A stretch of DNA of 64,000 nt. It comes from Pyrocephalus nanus. Lineage: Eukaryota > Chordata > Aves > Passeriformes > Tyrannidae. The translations under genes and the position numbers were made by a program. Shown piece after piece: positions 1-13,010 of the stretch (positions are counted from its first letter, which is position 1; every line of letters starts with the position of its first letter). Below the pieces are notes generated by a model. The model ran no database searches. It had not been told where the DNA came from and saw nothing but the letters and a program-made list of their open reading frames with translations. The DNA lies in NCBI GenBank assembly GCA_038380795.1, contig CM076266.1, forward strand, positions 46,584,425-46,648,424. Direction: 5' to 3'.

Positions 1-2870
1 TTTCAGTGCAACTACTGTGGATTATTTATACCTAAAGTCTGAAAGACATTAAATATAAGACTAAGCAATGTCCTGTAGCTAATATATATGAATACTAGCA
101 GCATGTAAAGCATAAATATGCCTAGGCAATTAGTATAACAGTGTTAGGTAAACGCAAAGGGAATTGAGAGGAGTTAGATGTTCACAAGGTAAAGGTCTGT
201 GTGTGTCCATGAGCTTGCCAGGGCTATTGTAGGTTTTCTCTCCTTCAGATTCAGCAGAGGAGGTGAGGAATCATTATGGTATCTCTGAGTGCAAGACTTC
301 TTCATTTGTGTCAGATTTGATTGTTTTGGTTTGAGTTTTTTTCCACGTCTCTGGAAGCTCCTCTGTAGTTACTCACCTGAAGAAGACGTGATTTCATCAA
401 AAATAATAGGGTAAATTAGGACAAAGTCTATGAAAAATGGTGTTTTAGTGTAAAAGGAATTTTGGCTGTGGACAAAAATCTTCATTCTGTTAAGAAAGAA
501 ATTATTTTTTGACTGCAGCAACCTTAAAACTAAACATCAGGCATATCAAATGACTCCTGAACTCTGGAGAGAATTAATACTCTTCAGCTATAAAAACATG
601 TAGAGATATTGTTGCAATAACTTGAGATATTGACTACACATCAGCGAATGGCTCTTGATAGTTCTCTTCCAGATCACTAGTATGACAGGGGACTCTAAAA
701 CAGAAATGTCTCCACCTCCCACAAGCAGTAATTAAAAATCCCAAATAAGCAGTTGGCTAAATTTAGTGTTCACATACATGTGCCACTTCCCATTTGTAAT
801 CAATGAGAAACTTCTGTATACACCCTAGGGCAATGTTTGGCTCATCATATGTAACACTTTAACATTAATTTAGGATGACTAATGTTCAGGTCAGCAGCCA
901 TGTAATATTTGTTAATTCTTTTCTTCCACTGCTTAACTTTATATTATTTTTAAATTTACAGCTGCCATGGAAAATGACCAGAAATCTACTATCTGAGAAA
1001 ACCCATCCATCATCTTCAGGCAATCTTCCAATCTGTTAACTTTAGCTGCTACTAATAAGTGTCTCAGTCCAGGAAAAGCAATTATTACGATGTTTCACAG
1101 AATAGCTTCCAGACAGCACATGATGTAAACTGCTCTTGGGCAGCATTTCTTCTAAGGAAACAGGCTTTTTATTTTTTTTTTTCTCAGTAAGCAACTTTAC
1201 CAATGCAATTGTGACAAAAACAGAGGTAAAGAGGAAGAGCTGTTGGAAAGGGGGGTTGACCATGGCTACTGTGCCCATTTGCACCATCCAAAGACTTGGA
1301 TCATGATGCTTTGTAAAGCCTTTGTTATGGGTTTGATCAGTGTGCAGACTCAGTAAGGAGTGATTGAGATACAGTCACTAATGTGTTACGTCTCATAGAG
1401 CCAAATCAAGCAACCTGGTATGACTGTAGGTTCACACCCAGAGAGTGATATCTCACCTACTATTTAAGATACATAAGCTGGAATGAAAAACAAGCCAAGC
1501 TCAGTGTTAACATCTCTATTTTGATTCTTGCTATTTTGAGGCCCTTAGTGAAAGTGCAACATCATTGCAGACTACTGCTTGCAGTCAGTAGCCTGATCAG
1601 TATGCTTGCACGTGGCAGTCATTTGCATTTTTCTCAGTGCTGTCTCCAGAGCAGGGATAAGCTGCCATGGATGGGGGAAGGTACCACTGGTAAGCATCAC
1701 TGTGAAGATGTTCACTGGCCTGGAGAAATGAGGCCTCTCCAAGGTAATCATGGACCATTATTAGGTGGCTTAGGTGGATATCTTGTCACAGGATGAACTC
1801 AGCTGAACCCCCAGTACAGAAAGCTTCCTGTTAGAAAAGGGGAAACCAAAGCAGGAGAGGGTCAAAGGAGCACTGCATGGTTTATCTATGACTACCTTCA
1901 CTGTAGCCTGATTTCTGTAACGAGGGACTTCTGTTAAGGGATTGGGGAAGGAAATTTGACAACTCCTCTGTGACAACAAACACACAAACATAAATACTTT
2001 TTTATATTAATATTTTATATTCTATTTTATGTATTTTTAAAATAAAAACTATACTTTATGATCTTAGAGTCAATGCATTTAGGATCAGTCAGGTAATAAT
2101 ATGGTGGCATCTCACTAAGCCTCTCTGATTATTTGAGGGACTGGTTCAAAAGTTTCTCATGGCTCGTTCCTGGCTATTCTTCACAAGTCCTTGTAAGAAG
2201 ATATTAGCTTGTGACTAATTTTGAATCTACCTCTGCTAGACTCCTTGATCTTGAAGGCTGTTGATAGCAGACAGCATTCAGCATTTTTCCAGACACCCAT
2301 CTACCTCATCAGACTGAATGACTCATCTTTTCAATTCTACTTCTGTAGTGTATTATAGATTGTTTCGGTGTGTTTGGATTTCTGGTCGAGGACTTGCTTT
2401 CTAATCCTTGAAGAATTGGATACTAAGAGGAAAGCATGGTCTGGATTCCTTCTGAAAATTTCAGATTATTATGCTAGACCATTTATGAACACATGGTCAT
2501 CATCAATATGTTGCCTTGCCTTTAATTGTTGAAGACTGAGAGATGTCAGCAAACAATCTGGTTTTGACATCTAAGAAAAGGGTAAGAATACAATGCTGAA
2601 AGATCAGCAGTTGATTGGCCCCTTGGACATTCCTGGCCCCTTTGACACCACGTAAATAAATGCCTGAAAGGCTGATTTTGCCATAAGCTGTGGGAGCTAA
2701 TCAGTGTTCTGTTATAGGAAAGTCTATATTCTTTGTACAATTCATAGGTGGTTTAAAATATTCACCAACTTAGTTAAGTGTTTGTTCTCCTGGTCAGTAG
2801 TTCTACTGTAGTGAGATGGAAAGTGTTAAAATTACTTTCACTGGGATAGGGCATAATGAGAACTTCTGCC
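1..2870. other. AT-rich unique non-coding DNA
   Basis: No gene is recognisable here. The stretch is AT-rich with few CpG dinucleotides and contains an 11-T run at about 1172-1182 and an almost pure A/T block at about 1991-2050. The open frames are short and mutually overlapping. One of them, on the minus strand at 1042-1287, could encode a single hydrophobic helix followed by lysines, but the lysines come from the T run, so I do not call it a gene. I see no interspersed repeat that I can name. Confidence 0.7.
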
Positions 2871-2919
2871 TTTTTTTTTTATTTATTTATTTATTTATTT
2901 TAATTTAATTTTTTTTTCT
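2871..2919. repeat. (ATTT)n microsatellite with flanking poly-T
   Basis: Ten T residues are followed by five tandem ATTT units, then TTTAATTTAA and a further T run. This is a simple tetranucleotide repeat. It could be the decayed A-rich tail of a retroposon read from the opposite strand, but no element body can be recognised beside it. Confidence 0.9.
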
Positions 2920-5900
2920 TCATGGGAAATGTTTTTGGGCATTAGTGATGTAACAGGAAATATTAAATGGTACCTTCTTGATCCCTGACAGCATTATGTT
3001 ATCTGTAATGATGAGAAAGGTGAAAATAAAAATGACATTTCCTGTTTGGCAGACGTTCTGTAGCACTAACAGTCAGACAGTTTCAAGAATAAAAATTATC
3101 ATAGGCCTAGTGAACTGAAAAAGTGCTACTTCTCTCTGTATATTTTAGCAGAAGATTCTTTTTAATTAAATAGGGAAATTAAGATATCAAATTTGAAGTC
3201 ATCCTTTTCCATCAGTTCAAAAACAGAGACCATCACATCTTTCCTAGAAACATCCATTTTCACTGACAGTGACTCTGGCCTTTCTGGTGTCACTCTGTTA
3301 TGTATGTTATTTCACAGCAATGTGCTCAGCCTCTAAAGTACAAACCATTAATGTGTATATTTCCTTTTCATCCAGATATTCATTTTCTTGTATAAGACAA
3401 TCTTGTTCCCTAAATCTTTCCAGACCTATCACTCAGTTTATGTGCACAACAGGTCTTTGACGATTCTGTGTTTCTTCCTCAAGCAAAAAGTCAGAGGAAA
3501 TAAAAAGGAATTCTTGTGTCTAAGTATTTGAAAATTACTCTGGTCTAGATGCCACTAAAGCACAAATGTAACAGTACATATTTAAAAAAAAAAAATTCCT
3601 TGATGCAGAATACAACATTCCAGACACACCAGATTATATTCAAATTCATACAACCCTTTTGTCTGAGTAATGTACTCTCTTGAGAGGTAAGGGAAAATGG
3701 GTGACATTTTTTCAGTTTTGTACTTTGCAACTTATTGAGGTCCTCAAATTTATATTTCCTTACATTATTTCTTTGTAGTCACTGTGTTTATCTGAAGATA
3801 TATGTGAATGAGACTATATCTGAAATCTGCATTGCTTTTGGGGCCTGGTTCAAACAGGATTAGCAGCCACAGAAGGATCTCACCAAAGGTTTTCATGACT
3901 TCTGGTCACATCATTAATGAAGAAGACCTTTTGAACATTTTGGTCTTCCTTCCATATGAAGAGAAATAGTGATCCTACCTTTGAAAAATATTTTGAAATT
4001 GCCAGGGATGCAGATATTAATCACTGTTATACCATTTTATAAGCAGTGAGAAATGAACACGTTTAACAGAAAGACCATGTTTTATTATATTTACAACAAT
4101 AGAACTGGAATATAACCTTTTTATTTAAAAATCAAGCCACAGATTAAGTTTTGATTGAAGTATTTTGTACTGAAAATAAGAATAATGAAAGCAATTAAGT
4201 ATTCATAGTCCTGCTCTCACACAAACACCTTCCATGGTGAGCCTGTTTATGTAACCAAGTGTGCCATACAATTGCTTTTATTACCTCCTTATAAAATAGC
4301 CTGTATAAAACACTTTTTTTTGATTGTTTCTTTGTGTATTGTTGAGTATGTTTGCATTCTAAAGGGCTTTGCCTCATTAAAGTAATTACCATAAACTTGC
4401 TGTAGTTGTTGTTTTTTTTTTTTTCCCTTCTCCCTCTGAGCACTAGAAATATCCATAAAGAGCTCTTGCCTAGCTGGGATGTTCTGTGTCTCCCAAGGCT
4501 AGCAGTGGGAAGCTTCATTCTGAGGACAAAAAAAATCTGCAGATATTTTCTTTAGTTGGAACATCAAAAACATTGAGCTTGAGCAGCGAGGGGGTGAGTG
4601 TGGTTGAATTCTGCTGGCTCTAGCAGGACTCCTGCCCTCCCTCTTTTTGACACAAGCACAAGAAGAGCAGAGGCTTCCAGATACCAGTTATTCCATGTGA
4701 GGGGAGGAAATAAAGGAATGGTGGGTAGGTCTGTTGTGGGAAAAGATTTTGATTGATCCTTTTATGGGTTTTGCTGTTTTCAGGGGGTCAGGACCATACT
4801 TCACCTCTCCCCATGATAGCCCCTGCCCTGTGCCCGCAACTAATCCCATGGAAGGGACATCCAGTTTATCCCCATAATAACTTAGATATACCTGCTCAGC
4901 TGGGGAGATGTAACACATATATAATTTCTCTAGAGGATTTTAGCAATCTGTTTCCTACCAGTGCTGGGGGATGAAGAGAGAGAACTGTCCAGAATTGCAC
5001 CTGGGTGAGCACAGCTGTAAGCTGACCAAAAGCATGGTGAGAACAAAGGCAGAGCCTATGCTCATGAAGTAGTCTCCAACAATTTTCCGTAAATGAGTTT
5101 AATGAAAACTTCTTTGAAAAATGAAGACTTGCAGGCAGATAAATCTGCTGAAGATCTACAGGTAAAGGTGACAGGGAACATAGATGGAAGTTCTCTGAAA
5201 GAAAGTCCTCAAATCAGAAAATACTGATTTGTCAAACTCAGAACTTTCAATGGTAAGATGGTCATGGGTTCAATGAGTTTCTGGTCAAAATAAGAGACCT
5301 TCATTAGCTGCTTCAGGGCAGCCAGAACTCCCTCAGTAGGATATTCAGATCCAAAATGGCAGATCACATGTAGGATTAATCTCTTTAAATTGACCCAGGA
5401 GCATGGAAATCAGCACCCCACAGCCTGGGTGCGTTCTGGGCTTCTGGTTCCTTCAGAATGACAACTTCTCCTGTTGGAGACACTCCAGTTTGCATAGATG
5501 CCAAGGCAATCATTAGGCAAGAGGATCAAAGAGCCTGAGCTTGTAGTCCAGGAATTACATCACCATGCTGGGAGGAACTGATAGAAGTCCAGGTCTCTTC
5601 CCAGACTGACATGTCATTACTTGTAGATAGTGCAACTGCTTCAGCCAGGGAAAGAGCAAAAGCATCCCACTCTCTTCCAGCACACTGAGCTGATCCTGCA
5701 CTGCTGCAGATTTTATTCTTTCTTTTTTTATTATTTTTTAATGGAAATATTTTTTACATAGTTCTTTAACAGAGCTGAGGAGAGTTTTAATCCCTAGAGA
5801 TTGACTACTAGGAGAGGGCCCCATTTAGATGGCCTTAGTAGCATACTGAAGTAGAACAGCAACAGGGACCATCTTGAAACCGTGAGATCTTTCACTCTAC

Positions 5901-6960
5901 AGGGAAACCATTTTTCCTACGCAGCCCTAAAAAGGAACAAGTCAATGAAAAATAAAAAAAAGATTTTAAGGCCAGGAAAGTATATAGCACTACAGCACCC
6001 AGTAAAGGCCCTTTATTTTCAGAAGTACACAGAAGTCACTAACAAGAGTCTCTTGATATCTACAGAAATCCTAAACAGAGCTGTAGGGACAAGAATCAGG
6101 AATCCCTGCAGTGTGCTCAGGGACAGCCCCAGCTGAGGAAAGCCATGATTATTACTGCTGTCAATAAAGATGCAGTGCCATACCCACAGAAGTTCCTCCC
6201 TTCAAATTGCCAACTGAGACAGCTGGAGAGGCTAGGGTTTATTTCTCACCACCCCACAGTCTTTTCAGTCCTTCATTTCTGCATAAAGAAGTTTTAAAAG
6301 TTCAGTGGTGCAAGCGGTTGCCTGACCCCTGGCTCTGCTGTCCACCAAGGTGCTGTGATGAAATACATGAGGGATGGGATCATCTAGAAACCTGAAGAGC
6401 CTTGTTGGGAAGCCAGTAGAAACCTTCTGTATACGAATGTAGGAAAATGAACTTAATCCTGCTTTCCCGTTTCACACTAACACACATTTAACTGGAATCT
6501 TACCATATTACATTCTCTTGTATCACCACAAACAGTAGGCTAACTCTGCTTGCAAACCAGATATTCCAGTGGTAACTGCAAATGGTTAATCTGGAAATCT
6601 ATAATCTCTCTCCTTTCCTGGTAAATTGTTGCTGGTTCTGCTGGCTGTAATCCCTGGGAGGTGCTGAACACCTACCTGAAAGGTATCAACTTCAAACCTC
6701 TATTCTTTAAATAAACCTAAACCATAAAATCATTTCTTTATAATCATATAACTTCTGGTAGAACAGAATTCCCTCCAAATACCCATATCAGGTCTTAGTT
6801 TTCTTAACATTATTATTTATTGCAAAATTGTTCAAAATATCTGCATTGCTATCAGAGCTGCTATGATTTACATGAGAGCAACAGTAAGTCTGTCCTGCAG
6901 CTTTAAAGGTGCTCACATCAGCCTAGCCTCTTCTTATCTCAACACCATCAAACTGCTTCG
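2920..6960. other. unique non-coding DNA
   Basis: No coding or RNA gene is supported. Visible features are an A run near 3584-3595, a T run near 4412-4424, and a small inverted repeat at about 5212-5231 (7-base arms AAATCAG and CTGATTT around a six-base loop). Open frames stay below about 110 codons and overlap on both strands. Confidence 0.65.
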
Positions 6961-7240
6961 CTACATCTAAGTCTTAAGAAGTGGTTTGTATTTATTTGTT
7001 GGTTGTCTCAATGATTTTGGAAGCTGCCAGTGACTTTCCTAATTCAATAATGCTGCTACTACAGCGTTAATTATTCATCATATCCTGAAAGCAAAAGTGG
7101 AGTGATTTAAGAACAAAAGGATTTAAAGAAAAATAAACATACGACCCACTGCGGCTGCTTTGGGGAAAGTAGTAATATATGCATGGCAAATGCAGTAATG
7201 AATAGCATCTGCTTTATCTGTGGAAGAGCAAACAGTTGTA
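6961..7240. promoter_or_regulatory. candidate conserved non-coding element (enhancer-like)
   Basis: This block lacks simple repeats and has balanced, complex sequence with a homeodomain-rich core: TTAATTATTCATC at 7067-7079, CCTAATTCAATAATG just upstream, and two TTTAA/TTAAA patches downstream. Two isolated CpGs sit in otherwise CpG-poor sequence (7065-7066 and 7142-7143), as can happen in constrained DNA. The call rests on texture and motifs only; no cross-species alignment was available. It could equally be ordinary intergenic DNA. Confidence 0.25.
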
Positions 7241-8899
7241 GACATTGATCATTTCTCAAAAAGAATGGCTTTGACCAAAAACATGGAGGAAAGCCATCCA
7301 GAAGCTATTTTGTGCAAATGAAGTACAGATTTGTGTATATGAGTCGATACACCATTTGCTGTTTCCTTTCATTAAAACCACAACATTAGCACTGGAAAAT
7401 GATTATAATGGTTACAGTCAAAGCCACTGTAATGCTCAATTCACAGAGAACTCAGTGAGTGCAGGGGAGGAAAAAAAATCTTTCTGATCTCAAAGAAGTA
7501 TGCTTTCATGTAATGAAGCTCTAGTGGAAGAGGCTCAGGTATCTTATCTTTTCATAGCCTTACCAGCCTATTGTGTAAGTCATTCATTGCATCCTCAGGA
7601 CCATGCAATGGCACAATGTGATTTCTCAAAGCAGCCTATTACCACTTCAGCTTCCTTGCTGTACTGAGGCCAAATCCTGCTCTTTGGAGGAGAAGATACA
7701 GGGGGTCAAAGTAATTCATGATGTGTCTTGGCTGGCTTTATCTTGAGGGTTATTTTAGCTCCCTGGCTCCTAGAGGCAACCCTCCCTTTGGCTCCCTTTG
7801 CAACCCTCCCAGCAGCCACACAGCCTTGGAGTCTGCCCAGTCTTCACTCTGGCCTTGTCTCATGTCGCTATCCATGCACAACGAGATGAATGCACGTGAG
7901 TTGTGCAAACCAATACTAGATGGAATGGCTTTGCTTTACATCCTGATATGTGTCCATATATGAAGGGCTTCTGCTCAGGCATAAGCATTTGAAATTGCTG
8001 TTCATTGTTCAGTGCCTGAGAGGGGATCTCTCTGGTGAACTGCTCAGAGGAGGAGGGATGTAGGGTTATGCCCCATGACAGCGGTGTTCAGCCTTGGAGC
8101 AGGTGACTGAGGAGCTCTTCTTTTTTTCTTACCTAATGTTGTCTTGTTGTTCACTTTCCTTGCTGTGAAACAGCTCCTCCCAAGATTGCACAAGCTTTCT
8201 CTTTTGGGTCAGAGCTTTTCTCTCAGAAAAAAAACAGAAGCAAAAGCTCCACTTGCCTCCACGGCAACGGACAGGGAGTCCAGGCTCCATCATGCCTACA
8301 GCTGTCTGGTGAAATCCTCTTCAAATTGCCCCTCCAAGCCATTCCTCTCCCTGGAAGTGCTCAGGGCCAGGTCCTACTTGCCTTTTAAAACCAAGAAACC
8401 CCCCACCCCAAGCCAGCATAATCCTTTTCGTCCTGAGAATCAACTGCAGTCCAGTGTTCTCTCGCTAACAGGGGACCTCTCAGACACGCAGATCTTGATG
8501 ATACTTTCAAAGCTGCAATGCAACAAGATTATTAGCCAATTTGTTACCCAGGTTGTGCACCTCTTCCCTTGTAAGATGACTCTGAAGGGAAAAGGGCAAG
8601 TAAGATTTCTTGACATTGCTTGAAGACCTGAGTTAAGTTGGGAGAATGGTTGGTTCCATGAGCTGACTCCCCTCTTGCCTTCTGCAAATCTGCAGCCCCG
8701 CGCCTGAGCATAGCTGGGGTTTGGCACACTAACACTCTACCTCTGCATTGCTGGGAGAGGCCACTGAAAATATACAATCCCCAGACGGGAGCGATTTAGT
8801 GAAATTAAAAACAGACAGGGGGCATTGAAACAAGGAGGTGTCAAATGTTCCCCTTGCCCCACCAAGATTTTGATGTGGCTGCTATGTATACCTGTCTGT
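7241..8899. other. unique non-coding DNA
   Basis: No gene is supported. A short imperfect direct repeat of GCAACCCTCCC lies at about 7772-7810. A 159-codon plus-strand frame at 8144-8623 has no recognisable domain, overlaps minus-strand frames of 77-95 codons and begins from a non-ATG codon, so I treat it as chance. Confidence 0.6.
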
Positions 8900-9180
8900 C
8901 TCCTCTTCACCACCGTTTGAAAGTTTGAAAGTTAAAATGCACAGAAGGAGTGGAATTAGAGCAAAGTCACACACGCCTTCACAGACACACACATGCGCTT
9001 TTAATTGTGCGTTATTACCAGTTAATTTCAGCTTGTCCAAAGGCAGGAAGAAAACAGCCTACAGTGGGGCTTGGGCCTCCTGAGGTATTGTAAAACATAA
9101 CATCCAAAGGCCTTCTTTGACTCCATTGCTTCCTTCAGCCCACAAAGAATGTATTAACTCACATTGTTTGATTTTTCCAG
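8900..9180. promoter_or_regulatory. candidate conserved non-coding element
   Basis: The block carries a tandem pair of GTTTGAAA at 8915-8930 followed by GTTAAA. It also has TTTTAATTGTGCGTTATTAC starting at 8999 and a second TTAATTTC motif, giving several homeodomain-type TAAT cores around an isolated CpG pair. Complexity is high and no transposon is recognisable. Regulatory function is inferred from motif density alone. Confidence 0.22.
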
Positions 9181-9211
9181 ATACCGCTGCTTTAGCACTG
9201 TAGTCCTTCTG

Positions 9212-9287
9212 TGTTTGTTTGTTTTTTTTTTTGTGTTTTGTTGTTGTTGTTGTTGTTGTTTTGTTTTGTTTTGTTTTGTTTTTTTGG
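9212..9287. repeat. compound TTTG / TTG / TTTTG simple repeat
   Basis: The tract runs from a GTTTGTTTG stretch through poly-T, then about seven TTG units, then about four TTTTG units, and ends in poly-T. The successive unit sizes indicate slippage-driven expansion of a T/G-rich seed. On the minus strand it reads CAAAA/CAA, the form seen in tails of non-LTR retroposons. No adjoining element body could be identified, so a simple microsatellite is the safer call. Confidence 0.9.
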
Positions 9288-11400
9288 TTAGAAAATATAC
9301 TCTAATGCACCAGTGAATGATAACCGTGCTGCCTTTTGGCAGTGAACAAGAGGAAAACTAGGAAGTCGATATAGCTTTTTACAGTCCCAAGTAGCTGCAT
9401 GTCTCAAACAGAATAAGAATGCTTTCTTTGAATATATCACAGGTCTGAAGGCTTCAAGGGAATTGCAGCATTGCTTGGGCTCTCAGGAATTAAAGGGAAA
9501 ACTAAGGAAGATTTTTATTATATAAGGTTTTGAAAAGTTATTCTCTATGTCCTCTTTTCTAGTACTAGTAATGGTACAGAATGTGAAACAAAGGTGTCAC
9601 TGAAGCAAAGTGGTAAATTAAAAGCAAATGAATCACCATACAGCATAAATCTACCACTTCAACTAGATTTGCATTTCCTTATTACTGGTGGGAATAGGAA
9701 AAATTATGGGAGATAGAAGACATAATATTTAAAGTATTAGGATTATGCTTAGACTTCTAGGATTTAAAAATAAATGGATAATTTGGGATTTGTGGACCAG
9801 TGGGAATCTTATCTGCACCCATTAAATTCATCAAATGGCAAGTAAAAATAAAACAGTAACAGGAATATGTGAGCAGGATAAGGTTTGGTGCAGATTTTGT
9901 CGAATCATACCTCCTTGATCTCTCTGAATCTTTGGTCATGTCCACAGAAGGGTGCACAAAGGTGAACCAGGCATGCATTTCTCTGGATTTCCACTAAACC
10001 TCTAATAAAATACACACATGAAGCTAAGGAAAAAAACCCCAAGGCTGAGGCATAGGAAGTGAAGTGCTCTTTGGAGCTAGTGAATAAACAATTATTTATA
10101 TGGGTATTAAATGGCAAGGTTTTGCCAAAGTAAAAGGTTTACCATTGAGATACTCCATTTATTAGGATCAGTGTCATTACTTACTATACTGCTACTGCTA
10201 TATTGGTGTTACTACTGTGTTTACTATACAGCTGGGTAGAGTGATGAAAAGTATGAGGCCAGCATGCTTTTTTTTTGCTGTGTGAAAAGAACATTTTGAA
10301 GAGGTACATGTAGTTTCAAACAGATCAGTAATTTAATAAATTAAATAAATGATAATAAAATAACAGTTGAAGTTCAGTGTTGATAAAATATATATTTTTT
10401 TTTTTTTTTTGATAGGAAAAAACCCCCCTACCTTTATTCAAAGGCTTCTAAATCTAAGCACTTATTTAGAGGGGAATCCTAGTTGGCAATTCGTTGAGAT
10501 ATTCTGTTAATGTGAAACTGCAGGTTAAAACCCTTAATGGGAGATTTAATGGGATGGATAAGGAGCAGGACAGCAGAATGCTCTTACACAAATCACTACT
10601 ACCACTTACCCCAGCACTGCATAGGTGGGTCTGGCTGTTTTGTCAGCAGAAAGAGAGTGTGTTTGGAAATGAGCTCATAAATTACTCTGACTCACTGGTG
10701 GAGAAACTGGAAAGCTGGGATTTGTTTCTATTTGAAATGGAGAGAAAAAGAAAGGGACATGATAAAAGTAGAGAAAATAACCACTGTACCCTGTCATACA
10801 CAGCAAAAAGTGGACACTTGATGAAAATGAAAGGCAGCTAAGTCCAGACCACTAGCAGGCAAGTTTTCTGCTCCCAGAGGGCTCACACAGACTCCGGATC
10901 GCTTTGCCACGCAGGCAAACAAAGTCTGAAGAGGCACTGAGCTTTCTTTTGGACAGTAATGCTATCTGCAGTTACAATAATTAATGCCAAGAAAAAGAAC
11001 ACTAGAGAAAAATACAGAAACTCTTACTTCAAACCACCACTCACAGTCTTAGGGATTATTTTGCAATTAGGCTGTTGTCAGGGCAGATAATACATCAGGT
11101 TATTCTGAGCTCTATCAGATATAGGACAGTGAGTAGATGCATCAGGATGGTCCAGAAAAGTGATTCCCATCCTACTGGCCTGTCTGAGCTATATATACAT
11201 TTTTCTAAGGCCATCTGATAGCAACTGAGTGTCAGTTTTGACAGCAGTGGCTTTCTTCCTGTATTTTGTAGTTCATTTTTATAAAGAGGCAAATAATTAG
11301 GATTTTCCAGGTGGAATTTTGGGCATGATTTCTATCTGGAGGGCTGCTGACAAATACATATACATATTTTTAATTATTATCCTCATTTTAAAATCAGATT
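9288..11400. other. unique non-coding DNA with a poly-T tract
   Basis: No gene is supported. A short ATATATA run followed by 16 T residues lies at 10388-10410, and an AT-rich patch of TAAAT/TAAATAAAT lies at about 10332-10352. Open frames (up to 115 codons at 10494-10841 plus) show no recognisable domain. Confidence 0.65.
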
Positions 11401-11415
11401 GGTTCATTCAATTAC

Positions 11416-11511
11416 GGAAAATAGCTCAGGAAAGACAGGCAGTGCTTTAAGCCCTCTGCATCTGGAAAATGGTTCAGGAAAGTCAGGAAGGGCTGTAAGT
11501 CCTCTGCTTCA
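11416..11511. repeat. tandem duplication, two 48-bp copies
   Basis: Copy 1 (11416-11463) and copy 2 (11464-11511) both begin GGAAAAT and share TCAGGAAAG, CAGG, TAAG and CCTCTGC. By direct comparison they match at 39 of 48 positions with no gap. The period is a multiple of three, so one plus-strand frame reads through both copies as a 16-residue repeat containing SGKTG/SGKSG and SPL. That frame has no ATG upstream and no known domain. It is most simply an old local tandem duplication. Confidence 0.85.
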
Positions 11512-13010
11512 GTTCCCTAACTTTTTACAACACACAGGATCCAGACAGATAGGACGCTTGGTATCTTATATTTTCTTCAAATACTCTGTATTTAAAATAC
11601 TACTCCAGTGGTTTCTGACAACTGCTTAGGGCAATTTTGCTTAGCCTAGCGGAATGTCCTGGAAACTACTGGCAATGATTTAGCTCCCAAAATTGGAACA
11701 CATTTAGCAGAGACAGAAAGCCTATGAACAAATAATGGACAAATGCCAGAGTAAATAAATGTGGTTCATGAGCTGTGGTCAGAAATGTCTCTCTTTCAGT
11801 ATGCAGTGCAAATCTTTTGCCAACATTTACCATAAAGTTATTACACAAAGCAGTTTTTCCTCTCAGTAAGACAAACTCAATGAAAGACTGCCTCTTGTCT
11901 AGCAGCCTACCATTAAGGCTGCGATAGCCTGTCATGCCATGAGGAAACCTGTGTGCAGTTGGTTCATTTCAAGCTGCGCTTTTGATTTTGTTAGTCGGGC
12001 TTCTGAGCAAAAAAAAAGAGAGCGAGCAAGAGAGAGCCTCCTCACGGTTCAACACTTCTTCAGGAGACCATGGTGAATCACAGTGCAAATTCTAGCCATC
12101 TTGTCTCCCAAGCCCACCTCTTGGCCTGGCTCCACAAGTCCTTTGAAAGCACTTTCTGAGGCTGTCATTATGGAGAGAGGCACTGCAGGCATCACCACCA
12201 CCCAGCAGAGTCACCTTCCTTTTCAAATGCCATGTCAGTGGCTCCAAGAGAGGAAAGGGCAGGCATAAATCTGTGGCAAGATGTTGTTGATGCTTCTTCT
12301 TGAAGCTCCTTCACCACATGATGCAGGATGAGTTCAAGTGTTTCCATTATAAAGTCCACAGTTTTCTGGTGGTTGCAAGCCATGGGTCTGAGTGTATGGC
12401 ACCTCTGCTGTTCTCTGATTCTTTGGAGGAACTGACTGATGTAATCTTCACAATTCTGCAGAAGAAACCAAAGAATTTGCAGAGCCTCTCTGTACCCTTA
12501 GGAATCTTGACTCCAAAGCTAAACAGCCAGAGATGGCTGGGTTTGGCTGTTCTCCAACTGAAAATGCCCTTCCCAGCTACCACCTCCCATGCAAGAACAG
12601 AAGGAAAAGTTTGGTGGAAGGGCTTGGTCACACTTGGGCAGTTTGGGGTCGAACCAACACCAGGGTGAAATAGATGAAAGAACCAAAACTACTTTTCTGC
12701 TCTGCATAGTTTTCTTGTACTAATAGCTGAAAATGCAGAAACAGAGACTAAATTAGCCTCTGTGTGTTGCCTATCAGTGTTAAGGCTCAGTTGAGTGTAT
12801 TGGTCCAGGCACATAGAGCAATTGTCAGCTCCGTTCCTTGGCACGTGAATGAGAAAGCATCTGGTTGAAGAAGTGAAATCTGAATTTTTGTTTCAAATCT
12901 TACCCCACCTCCCTTTCACACATGCAGATATAGAACCACACACTGCACCTCAATATTTAGAGAAGCATGTAAGTTAAAGCAGAAGAGGAATAGTAATTGA
13001 AATAGTTAAT
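11512..13010. other. unique non-coding DNA
   Basis: No gene is supported. A purine tract with an A run followed by GAGAGCGAGCAAGAGAGAG lies at about 12009-12036. Between 12192 and 12506 the minus strand is open for about 105 codons with a protein-like mix of residues, but it has a stop directly upstream, no recognised homologue, and overlapping frames of similar length on both strands. Confidence 0.6.

Noticed and set aside
960..996. Acceptor-like TTTACAG followed by GCCATGG, a good start context
   Set aside because: The frame after the ATG stops after nine codons and nothing exon-like follows.
8144..8623. 159-codon plus-strand frame
   Set aside because: It has a non-ATG start, overlaps minus-strand frames, and is serine/lysine/proline-rich without any motif.
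12192..12506. Minus-strand open stretch of about 105 codons with protein-like content
   Set aside because: A stop lies directly upstream, no family is recognised, overlapping frames of similar length exist on both strands, and about ten frames of this length are expected by chance in 64 kb.
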